A stretch of 6,079 bases of DNA from Syntrophomonadaceae bacterium (GCA_007126465.1 SLBE01000183.1:1-6079); one strand, 5' to 3'. Positions 1-5,738 are shown, counted from the first letter of the stretch. Translations and numbers: made by a program. The notes: a model not told the origin generated them from the letters alone.

Positions 1-487
1 ATAAAATATTATCGCCGGTTAAGTAGCAGAACATGCTGTCCGGCCAGTGCAGCATTTTAGCTTCTACGAATATTAGCTCCTGTCCGCCGCCTAAATCAAG
101 CTTATCGCCCGTTTTTACCGGCTGGAAATTCCAGTCTTCATGGTACTGCCCCTTGAGGGATTTAACTCCGGCTTTGGAGCAGTAAACCGGGGTGCCCGGT
201 ATTTCGCGGAGTAGTGCTTTCAGCGACCCGCTGTGATCTACTTCACCATGATTGGCAACAATACAGTCAATTTCTTTCAGGTCGATTTCTTCTTTCAGGT
301 TTGCTACGAACTCTTCAGCGAAGGGCTTCCAGACAGTATCAATCAAAACAGTTTTTTCTTTGCCCCTGATCAGGTAAGAATTATATGAACTGCCCCGGTG
401 TGTAGAAAGCTCTTCACCGTGAAAATGGCGCAGTTCCCAGTCGATTTTTCCAACCCACGTAACCTTATCATTAATTTTAAAACTCAC
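1..487 (-). CDS. fprA: Flavodiiron protein (A-type flavoprotein), N-terminal part, cut by left window edge
   Basis: This encodes the N-terminal metallo-beta-lactamase-like domain of a flavodiiron protein, a soluble enzyme family that reduces O2 to water and/or NO to N2O in anaerobes. About 162 residues are visible; the full protein is usually about 400, with a C-terminal flavodoxin domain that lies outside the window. The di-iron ligand motif H-x-E-x-D-H is intact (NHGEVDH, residues 79-85: H80, E82, D84, H85). The next ligand His is at 147 in LHWPDSMF, followed by the family-typical LTGDNIL where the window ends. The GTG start at 487 is chosen because GAGGAGG lies 8 nt upstream (496-502) and the protein then aligns naturally from MSFKIND. 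The cupin gene ends 28 nt upstream on the same strand, so the two are probably co-transcribed. O2 versus NO preference cannot be read from this part. The symbol is the one commonly used in clostridia. Confidence 0.92.
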   Translation of the reverse strand, partial: MSFKINDKVTWVGKIDWELRHFHGEELSTHRGSSYNSYLIRGKEKTVLIDTVWKPFAEEFVANLKEEIDLKEIDCIVANHGEVDHSGSLKALLREIPGTPVYCSKAGVKSLKGQYHEDWNFQPVKTGDKLDLGGGQELIFVEAKMLHWPDSMFCYLTGDNIL

Positions 488-515
488 ACTTACAGCCTCC
501 TCGGTAAATATTTGT

Positions 516-842
516 TTATGAGCGAATCATAACCAGCATCATTTTAAATTGTTCGTTTGCCTTCAGGGCATGAGGTTCGTCGGCAGGCATGATGATCATT
601 TCACCTTCACTGACGGTATGCGATTTGCCGGAGATTATAATTTCGGCTGTTCCGTCCAGGATTGCGACAAGGGCGTCAAAGGGGGCGGTATGTTCGCTGA
701 GTCCCTGGCCCTGATCAAAAGCAAAAACAGTAACCGTGCCGGTATCCTTTTTTAAAATTTCCTTGCTGACCACAGCTCCCTGCTGGTAATCGGCTAGTTC
801 CTTCATATTTAAGGTCTCTGCTAATAAATTCTTCTTATCCAT
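516..842 (-). CDS. Small single-domain cupin protein
   Basis: This 108-residue protein is a stand-alone cupin beta-barrel. Cupin motif 1 is seen around residues 50-64 (EHTAPFDALVAILDG), with H51 and an acidic D56. Motif 2 is around residues 80-91 (GEMIIMPADEPHAL), with P90 and H91. The motif-1 HxH is reduced to a single His, as in the small 'EHTAPFDA' cupins, so any metal site would use fewer histidines than the classical four-ligand set. No enzymatic role can be assigned; such proteins may bind metals or small molecules, or be sensors. ATG at 842 is well supported by GGAGGAG (848-854) 5 nt upstream. The gene is the first of a minus-strand pair with the flavodiiron protein 28 nt downstream, which suggests a part in oxidative or nitrosative stress. 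That link is inferred from context only. Confidence 0.88.
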   Translation of the reverse strand: MDKKNLLAETLNMKELADYQQGAVVSKEILKKDTGTVTVFAFDQGQGLSEHTAPFDALVAILDGTAEIIISGKSHTVSEGEMIIMPADEPHALKANEQFKMMLVMIRS

Positions 843-871
843 CTAATCTCCTCCAGTTTATCCAAAGATTA

Positions 872-900
872 ATTATAACCATATAGGTTAAGTATATATT
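872..900 (-). promoter_or_regulatory. Possible promoter of the cupin-flavodiiron unit with an overlapping inverted repeat
   Basis: On the minus strand a consensus -10 hexamer TATAAT (872-877) lies about 30 nt before the cupin start, but the -35 position (about 895-900) is poor. An interrupted palindrome TAACC-ATATA-GGTTA (876-890) overlaps the edge of the -10 box and fills the spacer. That is where an operator for a repressor, or an activator site compensating for the weak -35, would be expected. I do not recognise it as the box of a named regulator. Confidence 0.3.
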
Positions 901-951
901 AGCATAGTTTAATAGCAGATACAATCATTTTTTGCAGGAAACTGTCAGCTT

Positions 952-982
952 TTGTCTAAGATTCATATAGTATAATTATAAT
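952..982 (+). promoter_or_regulatory. Candidate sppA promoter with tandem -10 boxes
   Basis: Two consensus TATAAT hexamers sit end to end at 971-976 and 977-982. The best -35 match is TTGTCT (952-957), which is 4 of 6 and 19 bp from the second box but only 13 bp from the first. Transcription would start around 989-995, very close to the ribosome binding site (GGGAG, 990-994) and the GTG at 1004, giving an almost leaderless mRNA if the second box is used. Confidence 0.4.
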
Positions 983-1003
983 ATCGTTTGGGAGTGGGTA
1001 GCT

Positions 1004-1939
1004 GTGAAAAAGAGTAAAATAGTCGTGATAGCCTTGATTGCTGTAGCAGTGCTGGCCGTGGTCACTCTTTCCGTTGTGAGCATGGTCGGCCTGGATCGTG
1101 AGGTAGCCCGGGATGATGAGGACAGGATTGTCGTTATTAACTTAACCGGCATAATCCAGGAGGGCCAGGTTGGTGGTTTTATGGTTGGAGGAATTAGTCC
1201 CCAGCTTGTAAGAGATAGGCTTGATCGGGTAGCTGCTGACTCTTCCACTGAGGGAGTGGTTCTAAGAGTGCAAAGTCAGGGAGGCTCAATCGCCGCTTCC
1301 CAGGAAATTGCCCAGATGATCAGGGATTTTGAAAAACCGATTGTTGTTTCTATGGCCGATATGGCTGCCTCGGGCGGGTACTATATATCTGCCTATGCCC
1401 AGGGCATAGTGGCTCAGCCGGGAACCATGACCGGCTCGATCGGGGTAATCAGTACGCTGATGGACCTGGAAGGCCTGTACGAAATGCTGGGCATTGAAGT
1501 TGAGACTATTAAATCAGGGGAGCACAAGGATATGTTCAGCCGGGCTCTTACCGAAGAAGAGAGAGAAATCATGCAGGAGATTTCTGATCAGGCTTACGAA
1601 CAATTCATCACTGATGTAGCCCGGGGTCGCGATCTCTCTGTTGAAGAGGTGCGCGAAGTTGCGACCGGTGAGATTTACCTGGGCAGCCAGGCCCTGGAGC
1701 TTGGCCTGGTAGATAAATTGGGTGGAGTGGAAGAGGCTATTGATTTACTTGCCGAGTTAAACAACTTTGAAAACCCGGTTCGCCACGACCTGCCCCAGCC
1801 ATCGCTATTTGATCAAATGTTTGGTTTCGGTTACCAGGCAGTATCTCTTTTGGAGAAGGCCCTGCTTGGTCCTGAACTAATCAAACTCGATATGCTGCGT
1901 GAAGGATTCCCTCCCGACATCAGGTACCAGGTCAGGTAA
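1004..1939 (+). CDS. sppA: Signal peptide peptidase SppA, short (36K) type
   Basis: This 311-residue serine protease of family S49 degrades cleaved signal peptides in the membrane. A single N-terminal anchor spans about residues 5-28 (VVIALIAVAVLAVVTLSVVS) after a MKKSK positive start. The catalytic domain is clear: VLRVQSQGGS (87-95), the nucleophile region MAASGGYYISA with Ser123, GTMTGSIGVI (140-149), and the general-base Lys175 in SGEHKD. The 52-residue Ser-Lys spacing is the same as in the Bacillus subtilis enzyme (Ser147/Lys199). C-terminal features such as GEIYLGSQALELGLVDKLGG (222-241) also fit. The length fits the single-domain Gram-positive form, not the 67K proteobacterial form. 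The GTG start has GGGAG 9 nt upstream. A Yip1-family gene follows after 77 nt on the same strand, probably in the same transcript. Confidence 0.96.
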   Translation: MKKSKIVVIALIAVAVLAVVTLSVVSMVGLDREVARDDEDRIVVINLTGIIQEGQVGGFMVGGISPQLVRDRLDRVAADSSTEGVVLRVQSQGGSIAASQEIAQMIRDFEKPIVVSMADMAASGGYYISAYAQGIVAQPGTMTGSIGVISTLMDLEGLYEMLGIEVETIKSGEHKDMFSRALTEEEREIMQEISDQAYEQFITDVARGRDLSVEEVREVATGEIYLGSQALELGLVDKLGGVEEAIDLLAELNNFENPVRHDLPQPSLFDQMFGFGYQAVSLLEKALLGPELIKLDMLREGFPPDIRYQVR

Positions 1940-1979
1940 AAGCTCAGGATGAGCTTATTGCAGGGTAACCCAGGCAAAG
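1940..1979 (+). repeat. Fragment of the dispersed repeat (core of element E1) with a perfect hairpin
   Basis: Immediately after the sppA stop codon lies a perfect 7-bp stem with a 3-nt loop (AAGCTCA-GGA-TGAGCTT, 1940-1956), with no T-run after it. The stretch 1942-1979 matches the minus strand of element E1 (about 3220-3259): GCTCAGGATGAGCTTAT is shared exactly, followed by GCA and, after a one-base length difference, AACCCAGGC and AAAG. It is therefore best read as a remnant or module of the same repeat family, not as a plain terminator. Confidence 0.6.
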
Positions 1980-2016
1980 TGACAAGTGAGTTAGAACATC
2001 AGGGGGTGTTTTATAA

Positions 2017-2616
2017 GTGAGTGAAAAGCTGTTTGACTGGCTTTATGGTGTGATATTCAGACCGGTAGGTGCCTTAAATGAAATAGCCCGGGAGAAGCCT
2101 GTGGGTTGGGGTTTGCTGATTTATCTGGCCATATCCATACTTGGCAGTATGGCCGCTATATTTGATCCCGAAGTGGTGGCTATCTACGAAGAAATGACTC
2201 GCCAGTTTACCTTCACCATCCCCTTTTTACTTCTGACAATCGGAGGCATACTTATTTCTATCCTGGTACTGCTGATTTATGTGGGCGTTCTTCACCTCTT
2301 CGGCCGTCTTTTTGGGGGCAGTGGCGGCTACTGGAACCTTTTTTCCGCCTACACTTTCGCCAGCTTTCCCGGTATTATCGGGGTTCCGGTAACTGTGCTG
2401 GGTGGACTGCTCGGGGTTTTCGGTTCGATTATAAGCGGCCTGGTTGGCTTCGCTATTTCAATCTGGGTGATTGTCCTGCAGGTAATTGCTTTGCGAGAGA
2501 GCCATGGTTTATCAACCGGGATGGCTATCCTGGCCTACTTTATAACTATATTCATCCTAATTATTGTTCCGATTTTCCTGGTTATCGGACTGGTGATGGC
2601 CTTTATGTTTATTTAA
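2017..2616 (+). CDS. Yip1-family integral membrane protein
   Basis: This 199-residue polytopic membrane protein resembles the bacterial Yip1 domain family. It opens with a short cytosolic amphipathic segment containing the family-like pattern IFRPVGALNEIAREKP (13-28). About five hydrophobic segments follow, near residues 31-48, 68-96, 118-139, 143-160 and 168-197. The bacterial members have no established biochemical role; the eukaryotic namesakes act in membrane trafficking, and that should not be transferred. GTG at 2017 is preceded by AGGGGG (2001-2006). An in-frame TAA directly before it (2014-2016) rules out an upstream start, and the next Met is at residue 45, inside the membrane part. 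It lies 77 nt downstream of sppA, which hints at a shared envelope function. Family assignment is from overall pattern, not from a catalytic motif. Confidence 0.82.
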   Translation: MSEKLFDWLYGVIFRPVGALNEIAREKPVGWGLLIYLAISILGSMAAIFDPEVVAIYEEMTRQFTFTIPFLLLTIGGILISILVLLIYVGVLHLFGRLFGGSGGYWNLFSAYTFASFPGIIGVPVTVLGGLLGVFGSIISGLVGFAISIWVIVLQVIALRESHGLSTGMAILAYFITIFILIIVPIFLVIGLVMAFMFI

Positions 2617-2677
2617 ACCGGGCTGTATCTAGAATAGTTGTAACTGCGCAGCTTTTTTGCAGGCAAGTACAATTGAC

Positions 2678-2947
2678 TTACTCTTGGCAGCGGTCATTGT
2701 TCTCAGGCAGCAGCAGTTCATCAAGCGGCTTTAAGGCCTCGACAACCCAGTTAAAGCTGCCTTCCTTGCTTGCTTCCAGGGCGGCCGGGGCGGCTTCGGC
2801 CATTATATCACGCACAATCTTACGAGCTGTTTCTTCATCGCCCTCGTGCTGAGCTTTACGTGCTTCAACCAGGGCCCGGTGGATCTTTTTCTTAAGGGCT
2901 TCGTTGTCGCTCGACCGAAAAGGCTTTTTATCTTTTTCATTACCCAT
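2678..2947 (-). CDS. Small hypothetical protein, highly charged and helical
   Basis: I do not recognise this 89-residue protein. It begins with a Lys/Arg-rich segment (MGNEKDKKPFRSS), followed by a charged, probably alpha-helical stretch (about 15-60, with EALKKKIHRALVEARKAQ and EETARKIVRDIMAEAAPAA) and an acidic tail ending PENNDRCQE. There is no signal peptide or membrane segment, so it should be cytosolic. Regular heptad-like spacing of Leu/Ile/Ala suggests a helical hairpin or an oligomerising or adaptor protein, which is speculative. An in-frame TGA 42 nt upstream and the absence of other start codons between fix the ATG at 2947. A perfect Shine-Dalgarno lies unusually far upstream (see the separate leader entry). 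It converges with the Yip1 gene across a 61-nt gap. Codon use and charge pattern look protein-like, but the gene is short. Confidence 0.62.
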   Translation of the reverse strand: MGNEKDKKPFRSSDNEALKKKIHRALVEARKAQHEGDEETARKIVRDIMAEAAPAALEASKEGSFNWVVEALKPLDELLLPENNDRCQE

Positions 2948-2995
2948 CTGCCGGGCAGTTCCCCTTGTCCGGGGAAAAGCTGCCTTTCACCTCCT
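2948..2995 (-). promoter_or_regulatory. Translation leader: Shine-Dalgarno bridged to the ATG by a hairpin
   Basis: On the minus strand AGGAGGTGA (2987-2995), fully complementary to the usual 16S rRNA 3' end, lies 39 nt from the ATG at 2947, too far for normal use. Between them is a stem-loop: outer arms GGCAG/CTGCC (2980-2984 with 2954-2958), inner arms TTCCCC/GGGGAA (2971-2976 with 2959-2964), a 6-nt loop and a 3-nt bulge. Folding it leaves AA plus CGGCAG, 8 nt, between the Shine-Dalgarno and the ATG, which is near ideal spacing. A weaker AGGGG closer to the ATG is the alternative. Confidence 0.5.
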
Positions 2996-3105
2996 GGGTT
3001 CGGAATGCTTTTTAAGGTTCTGAAGAATCAATTCGGTATTACAGTTTATAATCCTGTTTTTTACGGCTGTATTTTTGCTTTATTGCGAACGGGATTGTGC
3101 TTAAA

Positions 3106-3114
3106 TGCTATAAT
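3106..3114 (+). promoter_or_regulatory. Extended -10 promoter candidate
   Basis: TGCTATAAT is an exact extended -10 element (TG-n-TATAAT). The nearest -35-like hexamer, TTGCGA (3083-3088), is 20 bp away and so not well placed, but extended -10 promoters can work without it. Transcription would start near 3121, run through element E1 and reach the protease gene after about 300-340 nt of leader. Confidence 0.4.
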
Positions 3115-3153
3115 ATAAGCAATACTTGTTCATATGGAATTTATGTAATTACT

Positions 3154-3363
3154 AAGCCCGTTTAAGAAAACCGCGCTCGCTGATCGTTTAGGCTGGAACT
3201 GCAGCGACTTGGCTTCAACCTTTCGCCTGGGTTGCCTTTGCGATAAGCTCATCCTGAGCACTCGCCCGGTGGCCGACACACTAAAGGCCGACCCGCTCCA
3301 GGCCTCGTTTCGCCGGCATTTCCACGCCGGCACTTTATGCTCGCTTCAGTTTGCTTAAACAGG
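3154..3363. repeat. Dispersed inverted-repeat element E1 (MITE-like), about 207 bp
   Basis: This GC-rich block sits in AT-rich intergenic DNA. Its ends are imperfect inverted repeats: CCCGTTTAAGAAAACCG (3157-3173) against the complement of 3347-3363, 14 of 17 identical. Its right end (3320-3363, complement) matches the left end of E2 (4310-4353) at 38 of 44 positions. Its left end resembles E3. Inside are a GCCGGC pair spaced by 8 nt (3311-3330 region), two direct GGCCGAC copies, and the GCTCA-TCC-TGAGC hairpin that reappears after sppA. No transposase is encoded. A minus-strand open frame (3333-3130) runs through it but lacks a ribosome binding site. I see no convincing target-site duplication. 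Confidence 0.7.
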
Positions 3364-3424
3364 TCAGGTAGTGCAAAACGATGCAGTCTGAACAGTTGCG
3401 AGTTTATTTAGATTTAACTGTATC

Positions 3425-4288
3425 TTGTTAGCTGAACATTTTATTAAGCAGGGGTGGAGAACAGTCAGCCACGATAACGGCAAAGATTTTGACCGCGAAT
3501 TAAAAGAAGAGTTAAACCGCAAATACGAGGGCCGGGAAGAACTAGACCGCGGGGAACTTGAAGACAAGTTCAGATCGCGCCGTCGCATGCTCGGCTTGAC
3601 TGCCCTGGTATTGGCCCTGGTCTTCCTTTTTTCTGTAACCGGCCGTTGGATTGCCATATTTACCGGTCCGGCTTTTACTTTTCTGCAGGAATCCTGGGCT
3701 CTTTCCGACGACCCACTGGTAGAGGACTTACGGGGGTCCGTGGTCCAGGTATTTGTGGAAAACCGCGGCGATGCAGCCCGGGGCAGTATGCGGGGCAGCG
3801 GTTTTAACCTGCATCCCGATGGCCTGGTGGTGACTAACCGGCACCTGGTTGAAAGGGCAGCCTCAGTGAGGGTTTCTTTCCCTGGTGTAGGAACTTTTAC
3901 GGCAGAGCAGTGGACGGTTTATCCTGATGCCGATCTGGCCGTTATAAAACTGCAGGCTGAAGATCTGCCCGTGGTTGAACTTTCAGGAGCCCCTGCTTAT
4001 CCCGACCAGGAAGTCTTGATTATTGGTAACCCGCTGCAGTTTGCCCGCATAGCAAACCGCGGGGAAGTGATTGGGTATCGCAATAACCCTCAAAGTGACA
4101 TCCCTTTGATTGTAGTCGAAGCGATGATTTACCCGGGCAGCAGCGGAAGCCCTGTCTTTAATGAGCTGGGTGAAGTGGTCGGGGTAATTTATGCCACCTT
4201 AAGAAACAGCGAGCCCTCCGAAGTGAAAGGCCTGGCTGTATCCGCAGCAGAACTGCGAAAATTTCTTGCAGAACTGGAGTTTGATTAA
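3425..4288 (+). CDS. Membrane-anchored trypsin-like serine protease (HtrA/DegP-type fold, no PDZ)
   Basis: The protein has a charged cytosolic N-terminus rich in Glu/Arg/Lys (about 20-54), one transmembrane segment (about 55-79, LGLTALVLALVFLFSV) and an extracytoplasmic trypsin-like domain (about 95-287). The catalytic triad is visible: His140 in VVTNRHLVE, Asp170 in YPDADLAVIKL and Ser240 in YPGSSGSPVF (numbered from the TTG start). The usual HtrA PDZ domain is absent, so it is probably a housekeeping or regulatory envelope protease without the PDZ-based substrate selection. Substrates are unknown. The start is uncertain: TTG at 3425 has no Shine-Dalgarno, and no in-frame ATG or GTG occurs before Met55, which would lose the N-terminal region. 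A GGGGTGGAG motif (3451-3459) points to codon 3464, which is GTC. The gene is single, lying between repeats E1 (61 nt upstream) and E2 (17 nt downstream). Confidence 0.88.
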   Translation: MLAEHFIKQGWRTVSHDNGKDFDRELKEELNRKYEGREELDRGELEDKFRSRRRMLGLTALVLALVFLFSVTGRWIAIFTGPAFTFLQESWALSDDPLVEDLRGSVVQVFVENRGDAARGSMRGSGFNLHPDGLVVTNRHLVERAASVRVSFPGVGTFTAEQWTVYPDADLAVIKLQAEDLPVVELSGAPAYPDQEVLIIGNPLQFARIANRGEVIGYRNNPQSDIPLIVVEAMIYPGSSGSPVFNELGEVVGVIYATLRNSEPSEVKGLAVSAAELRKFLAELEFD

Positions 4289-4305
4289 GTCTAATGAGTA
4301 TCTAG

Positions 4306-4404
4306 CCAGCCCGCTTAAGAAAACTGAAGCGAGTATAAAGTGCAGGCCTGGAATAGCCGTTTTAGCAAAGTCTGAAGCGAACGTAGTTTTCTTAAGCAGG
4401 CTGG
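4306..4404. repeat. Inverted-repeat element E2 (99 bp) between convergent genes
   Basis: The two 20-bp ends, 4306-4325 and 4385-4404, are inverted copies with a single mismatch (CCAGCCCGCTTAAG... against CCAGCCTGCTTAAG...). The left 44 bp is homologous to the right end of E1 in inverted orientation. CTGAAGCGA occurs twice in direct orientation inside (4324-4332 and 4372-4380). As RNA it can fold into a long stem with a loop of about 59 nt on either strand, so it could also stop or stabilise the two converging transcripts. Confidence 0.72.
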
Positions 4405-4406
4405 GT

Positions 4407-4431
4407 TTAAGTTTAAGAACTTAATTTTTTT
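4407..4431 (+). terminator. Rho-independent terminator of the protease gene
   Basis: A perfect 7-bp stem TTAAGTT-TAAG-AACTTAA (4407-4424) is followed by seven T residues (4425-4431). The stem is AT-rich and therefore weak on its own, but E2, just upstream, adds a longer stem. The orientation fits the plus-strand protease gene; on the minus strand the hairpin is not followed by a T-run. Confidence 0.5.
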
Positions 4432-4448
4432 CTCGTAGTTGTCATGCT

Positions 4449-5651
4449 TTAATGTACCTTTAAGCCTTCCAGGCATGATGTTAAGCGGTTTCGGTCAATA
4501 TTACTGTGCCCGGCACCGAGGGCTCTGCCTACCAGCAGGTTCTGATTGACCCCGCCATTTCCTTTTCCGTTCCCGTCTTTATTACCGATGCTCTCCCTGT
4601 TTAAAATGCTGTCTTGAACTTTTTTACCATTATCAGGATAGGAAAGATCGCGGATAAGCTTGTGATAACTTTCGACCAGTTCATCCTTACAATTATTGTA
4701 GCAAAAGCTTTTGCTCTGAACTTCATCTCCTGTATCGGCAGCTTCATAAACCCGGGCCTGGTTCCGACCGGCTTCTTTTGCCAGGAACAGGGCCTTATCG
4801 GCCTGTGCAATCAAATCGTTGATACAGCTGCTGCGCCTGGGGTAATCGGATATACCGACCGACAAACTTAAAGCTGCAGCTTTGCTGTTTTTAGAAGGAA
4901 ATACAAGCTGGCTGTAATTTTTAACCAGCCGTTCGGCAAAAATCACGGCGCTTTCTGCGCTGCTATCCGGTAGAATAATCACAAACTCGTCTCCTCCGTA
5001 GCGGCAGACAACGTCATGAATTCTTGTCTTTTTATTCAAAAAAGCAGCGCTTTTTTTCAGGGCAAGGTCTCCCATGACATGGCCATTCAAGTCATTGTAT
5101 TGTTTAAAGTGATCGATATCAACAAAAACGAGGGACAGGGGCTGGCCACTGCGCCTTGCTCTTGCTACTTCTTCAGAAAGCCTTAGCTGGAAAAATCGGT
5201 GATTGTAGGTTTCAGTAAGGAAATCAACTGCTGACAGCCATTCCAGGTTTTCCTTTTTGGTTTGCTCCCTGTCTTTAAAGTAAGCTATTACTGCCGAAGC
5301 AACCGAGGTATAAAAGAGCAGGGCAATTAAAACAGGATAAACTGTTTCCTGGCTTACAAGCCAGTGGTTAAAAGCCACTACCCCTGCAGCTGTATTTGCC
5401 GCTAACGATATGACCAGGCCGTTCATGTTGAAAAAGTAAACAATCATTAATGTGATTACAGCCAGGGCGGGAATTAACTGTTGATGAAGAGAGCCTTGTG
5501 TTTCTATGAAGGGTTGGAAAAGCATGGCCGCTAAGAAGAAAAGCAGGATGAAAAGAAAGTAACGTCCCTGGATTTTCCCTGCCTGGCTGCTTAATGTGCC
5601 AGTTTTATTCAGGATTATTGAATTTTTTAACATAACAGCATGAACCCCCAA
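4449..5651 (-). CDS. Membrane-bound diguanylate cyclase (GGDEF)
   Basis: This enzyme should make cyclic di-GMP from two GTP at the inner face of the membrane. The N-terminal third has about four hydrophobic segments (31-49, 58-75, 78-98, 104-125) with no recognisable sensor domain. The GGDEF domain covers about 140-303: DFLTETYNHR (143-152), metal-binding Asp178 in FVDIDHFKQYND, and the intact catalytic GGDEF at 219-223. The inhibitory I-site RxxD (R210-I-H-D213) lies five residues before it, so product inhibition is likely. Both catalytic and feedback sites therefore look functional. A tail of about 98 residues follows the domain, with a CYNNC pair of cysteines (317, 321) and a Gly/Asn/Lys-rich stretch (357-367). 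It is unusual for the family and of unknown role. TTG at 5651 lacks a spaced ribosome site. ATG at 5633 (residue 7), 11 nt after GGGGG (5645-5649), is the likelier start. Confidence 0.93.
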   Translation of the reverse strand: MGVHAVMLKNSIILNKTGTLSSQAGKIQGRYFLFILLFFLAAMLFQPFIETQGSLHQQLIPALAVITLMIVYFFNMNGLVISLAANTAAGVVAFNHWLVSQETVYPVLIALLFYTSVASAVIAYFKDREQTKKENLEWLSAVDFLTETYNHRFFQLRLSEEVARARRSGQPLSLVFVDIDHFKQYNDLNGHVMGDLALKKSAAFLNKKTRIHDVVCRYGGDEFVIILPDSSAESAVIFAERLVKNYSQLVFPSKNSKAAALSLSVGISDYPRRSSCINDLIAQADKALFLAKEAGRNQARVYEAADTGDEVQSKSFCYNNCKDELVESYHKLIRDLSYPDNGKKVQDSILNRESIGNKDGNGKGNGGVNQNLLVGRALGAGHSNIDRNRLTSCLEGLKVH

Positions 5652-5669
5652 CCTGGTTAAGATTTATTT

Positions 5670-5685
5670 GTTGCAACTTGACAAG
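5670..5685. repeat. Two abutting short palindromes in the cyclase leader
   Basis: GTTGCAAC (5670-5677) is a perfect palindrome and shares its last base with CTTGACAAG (5677-5685), a palindrome around one central base. They lie between the putative sigma-D start region and the cyclase start codon, where an operator or a leader structure could act. No regulator is recognised. Confidence 0.3.
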
Positions 5686-5711
5686 GTTTTTGCATTTTTA
5701 TCCTGTTATCA

Positions 5712-5738
5712 ATATCGGCCGGGGTAGAAAAAAATTAA
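5712..5738 (-). promoter_or_regulatory. Sigma-D/FliA-type promoter upstream of the diguanylate cyclase
   Basis: On the minus strand TTAA (5735-5738), 15 nt, then GCCGATAT (5712-5719) matches the Bacillus sigma-D consensus TAAA-N15-GCCGATAT exactly in the -10 octamer and spacing and in three of four -35 bases. Transcription would begin near 5705, giving a leader of about 70 nt before the ATG at 5633. It would tie cyclase expression to the motility regulon. The octamer also occurs inside sppA without a proper -35, so chance matches are possible. Confidence 0.5.

Noticed and set aside
1354..1361. GCCGATAT octamer inside sppA
   Set aside because: It is within codons for Ala-Asp-Met and has no TAAA-like box 15 nt upstream; kept only as a warning on chance matches to the sigma-D motif.
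2617..2677. Possible terminator between the Yip1 gene and the small hypothetical gene (CAGC followed by TTTTTT at about 2648-2658)
   Set aside because: The best stem (AGTTG with CAGCT) is 5 bp with a G-T pair and an 8-nt loop, too weak to call.
2846..3118. Plus-strand open frame opposite the small hypothetical gene and its leader
   Set aside because: It runs antisense through a better supported gene, a hairpin and AT-rich non-coding DNA, with no ribosome site and no recognisable protein.
3130..3333. Minus-strand 67-codon open frame (GTG start, MPAWKCRRNEA...) inside element E1
   Set aside because: It has no Shine-Dalgarno and lies within the repeat, and the matching fragment after sppA carries a one-base length change that breaks this frame. 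It is better explained as an open frame in GC-rich repeat DNA, though conservation of the frame across genomic copies would reopen the question.
1929..3370. CAGGTCAGGTA present both at the end of sppA and next to the E1 right end
   Set aside because: The orientation is not consistent with the neighbouring repeat match, and 11 bp inside a coding region is likely chance.
5652..5711. Cyclic di-GMP riboswitch in the cyclase leader
   Set aside because: The characteristic GEMM-type conserved segments are not present in the leader.
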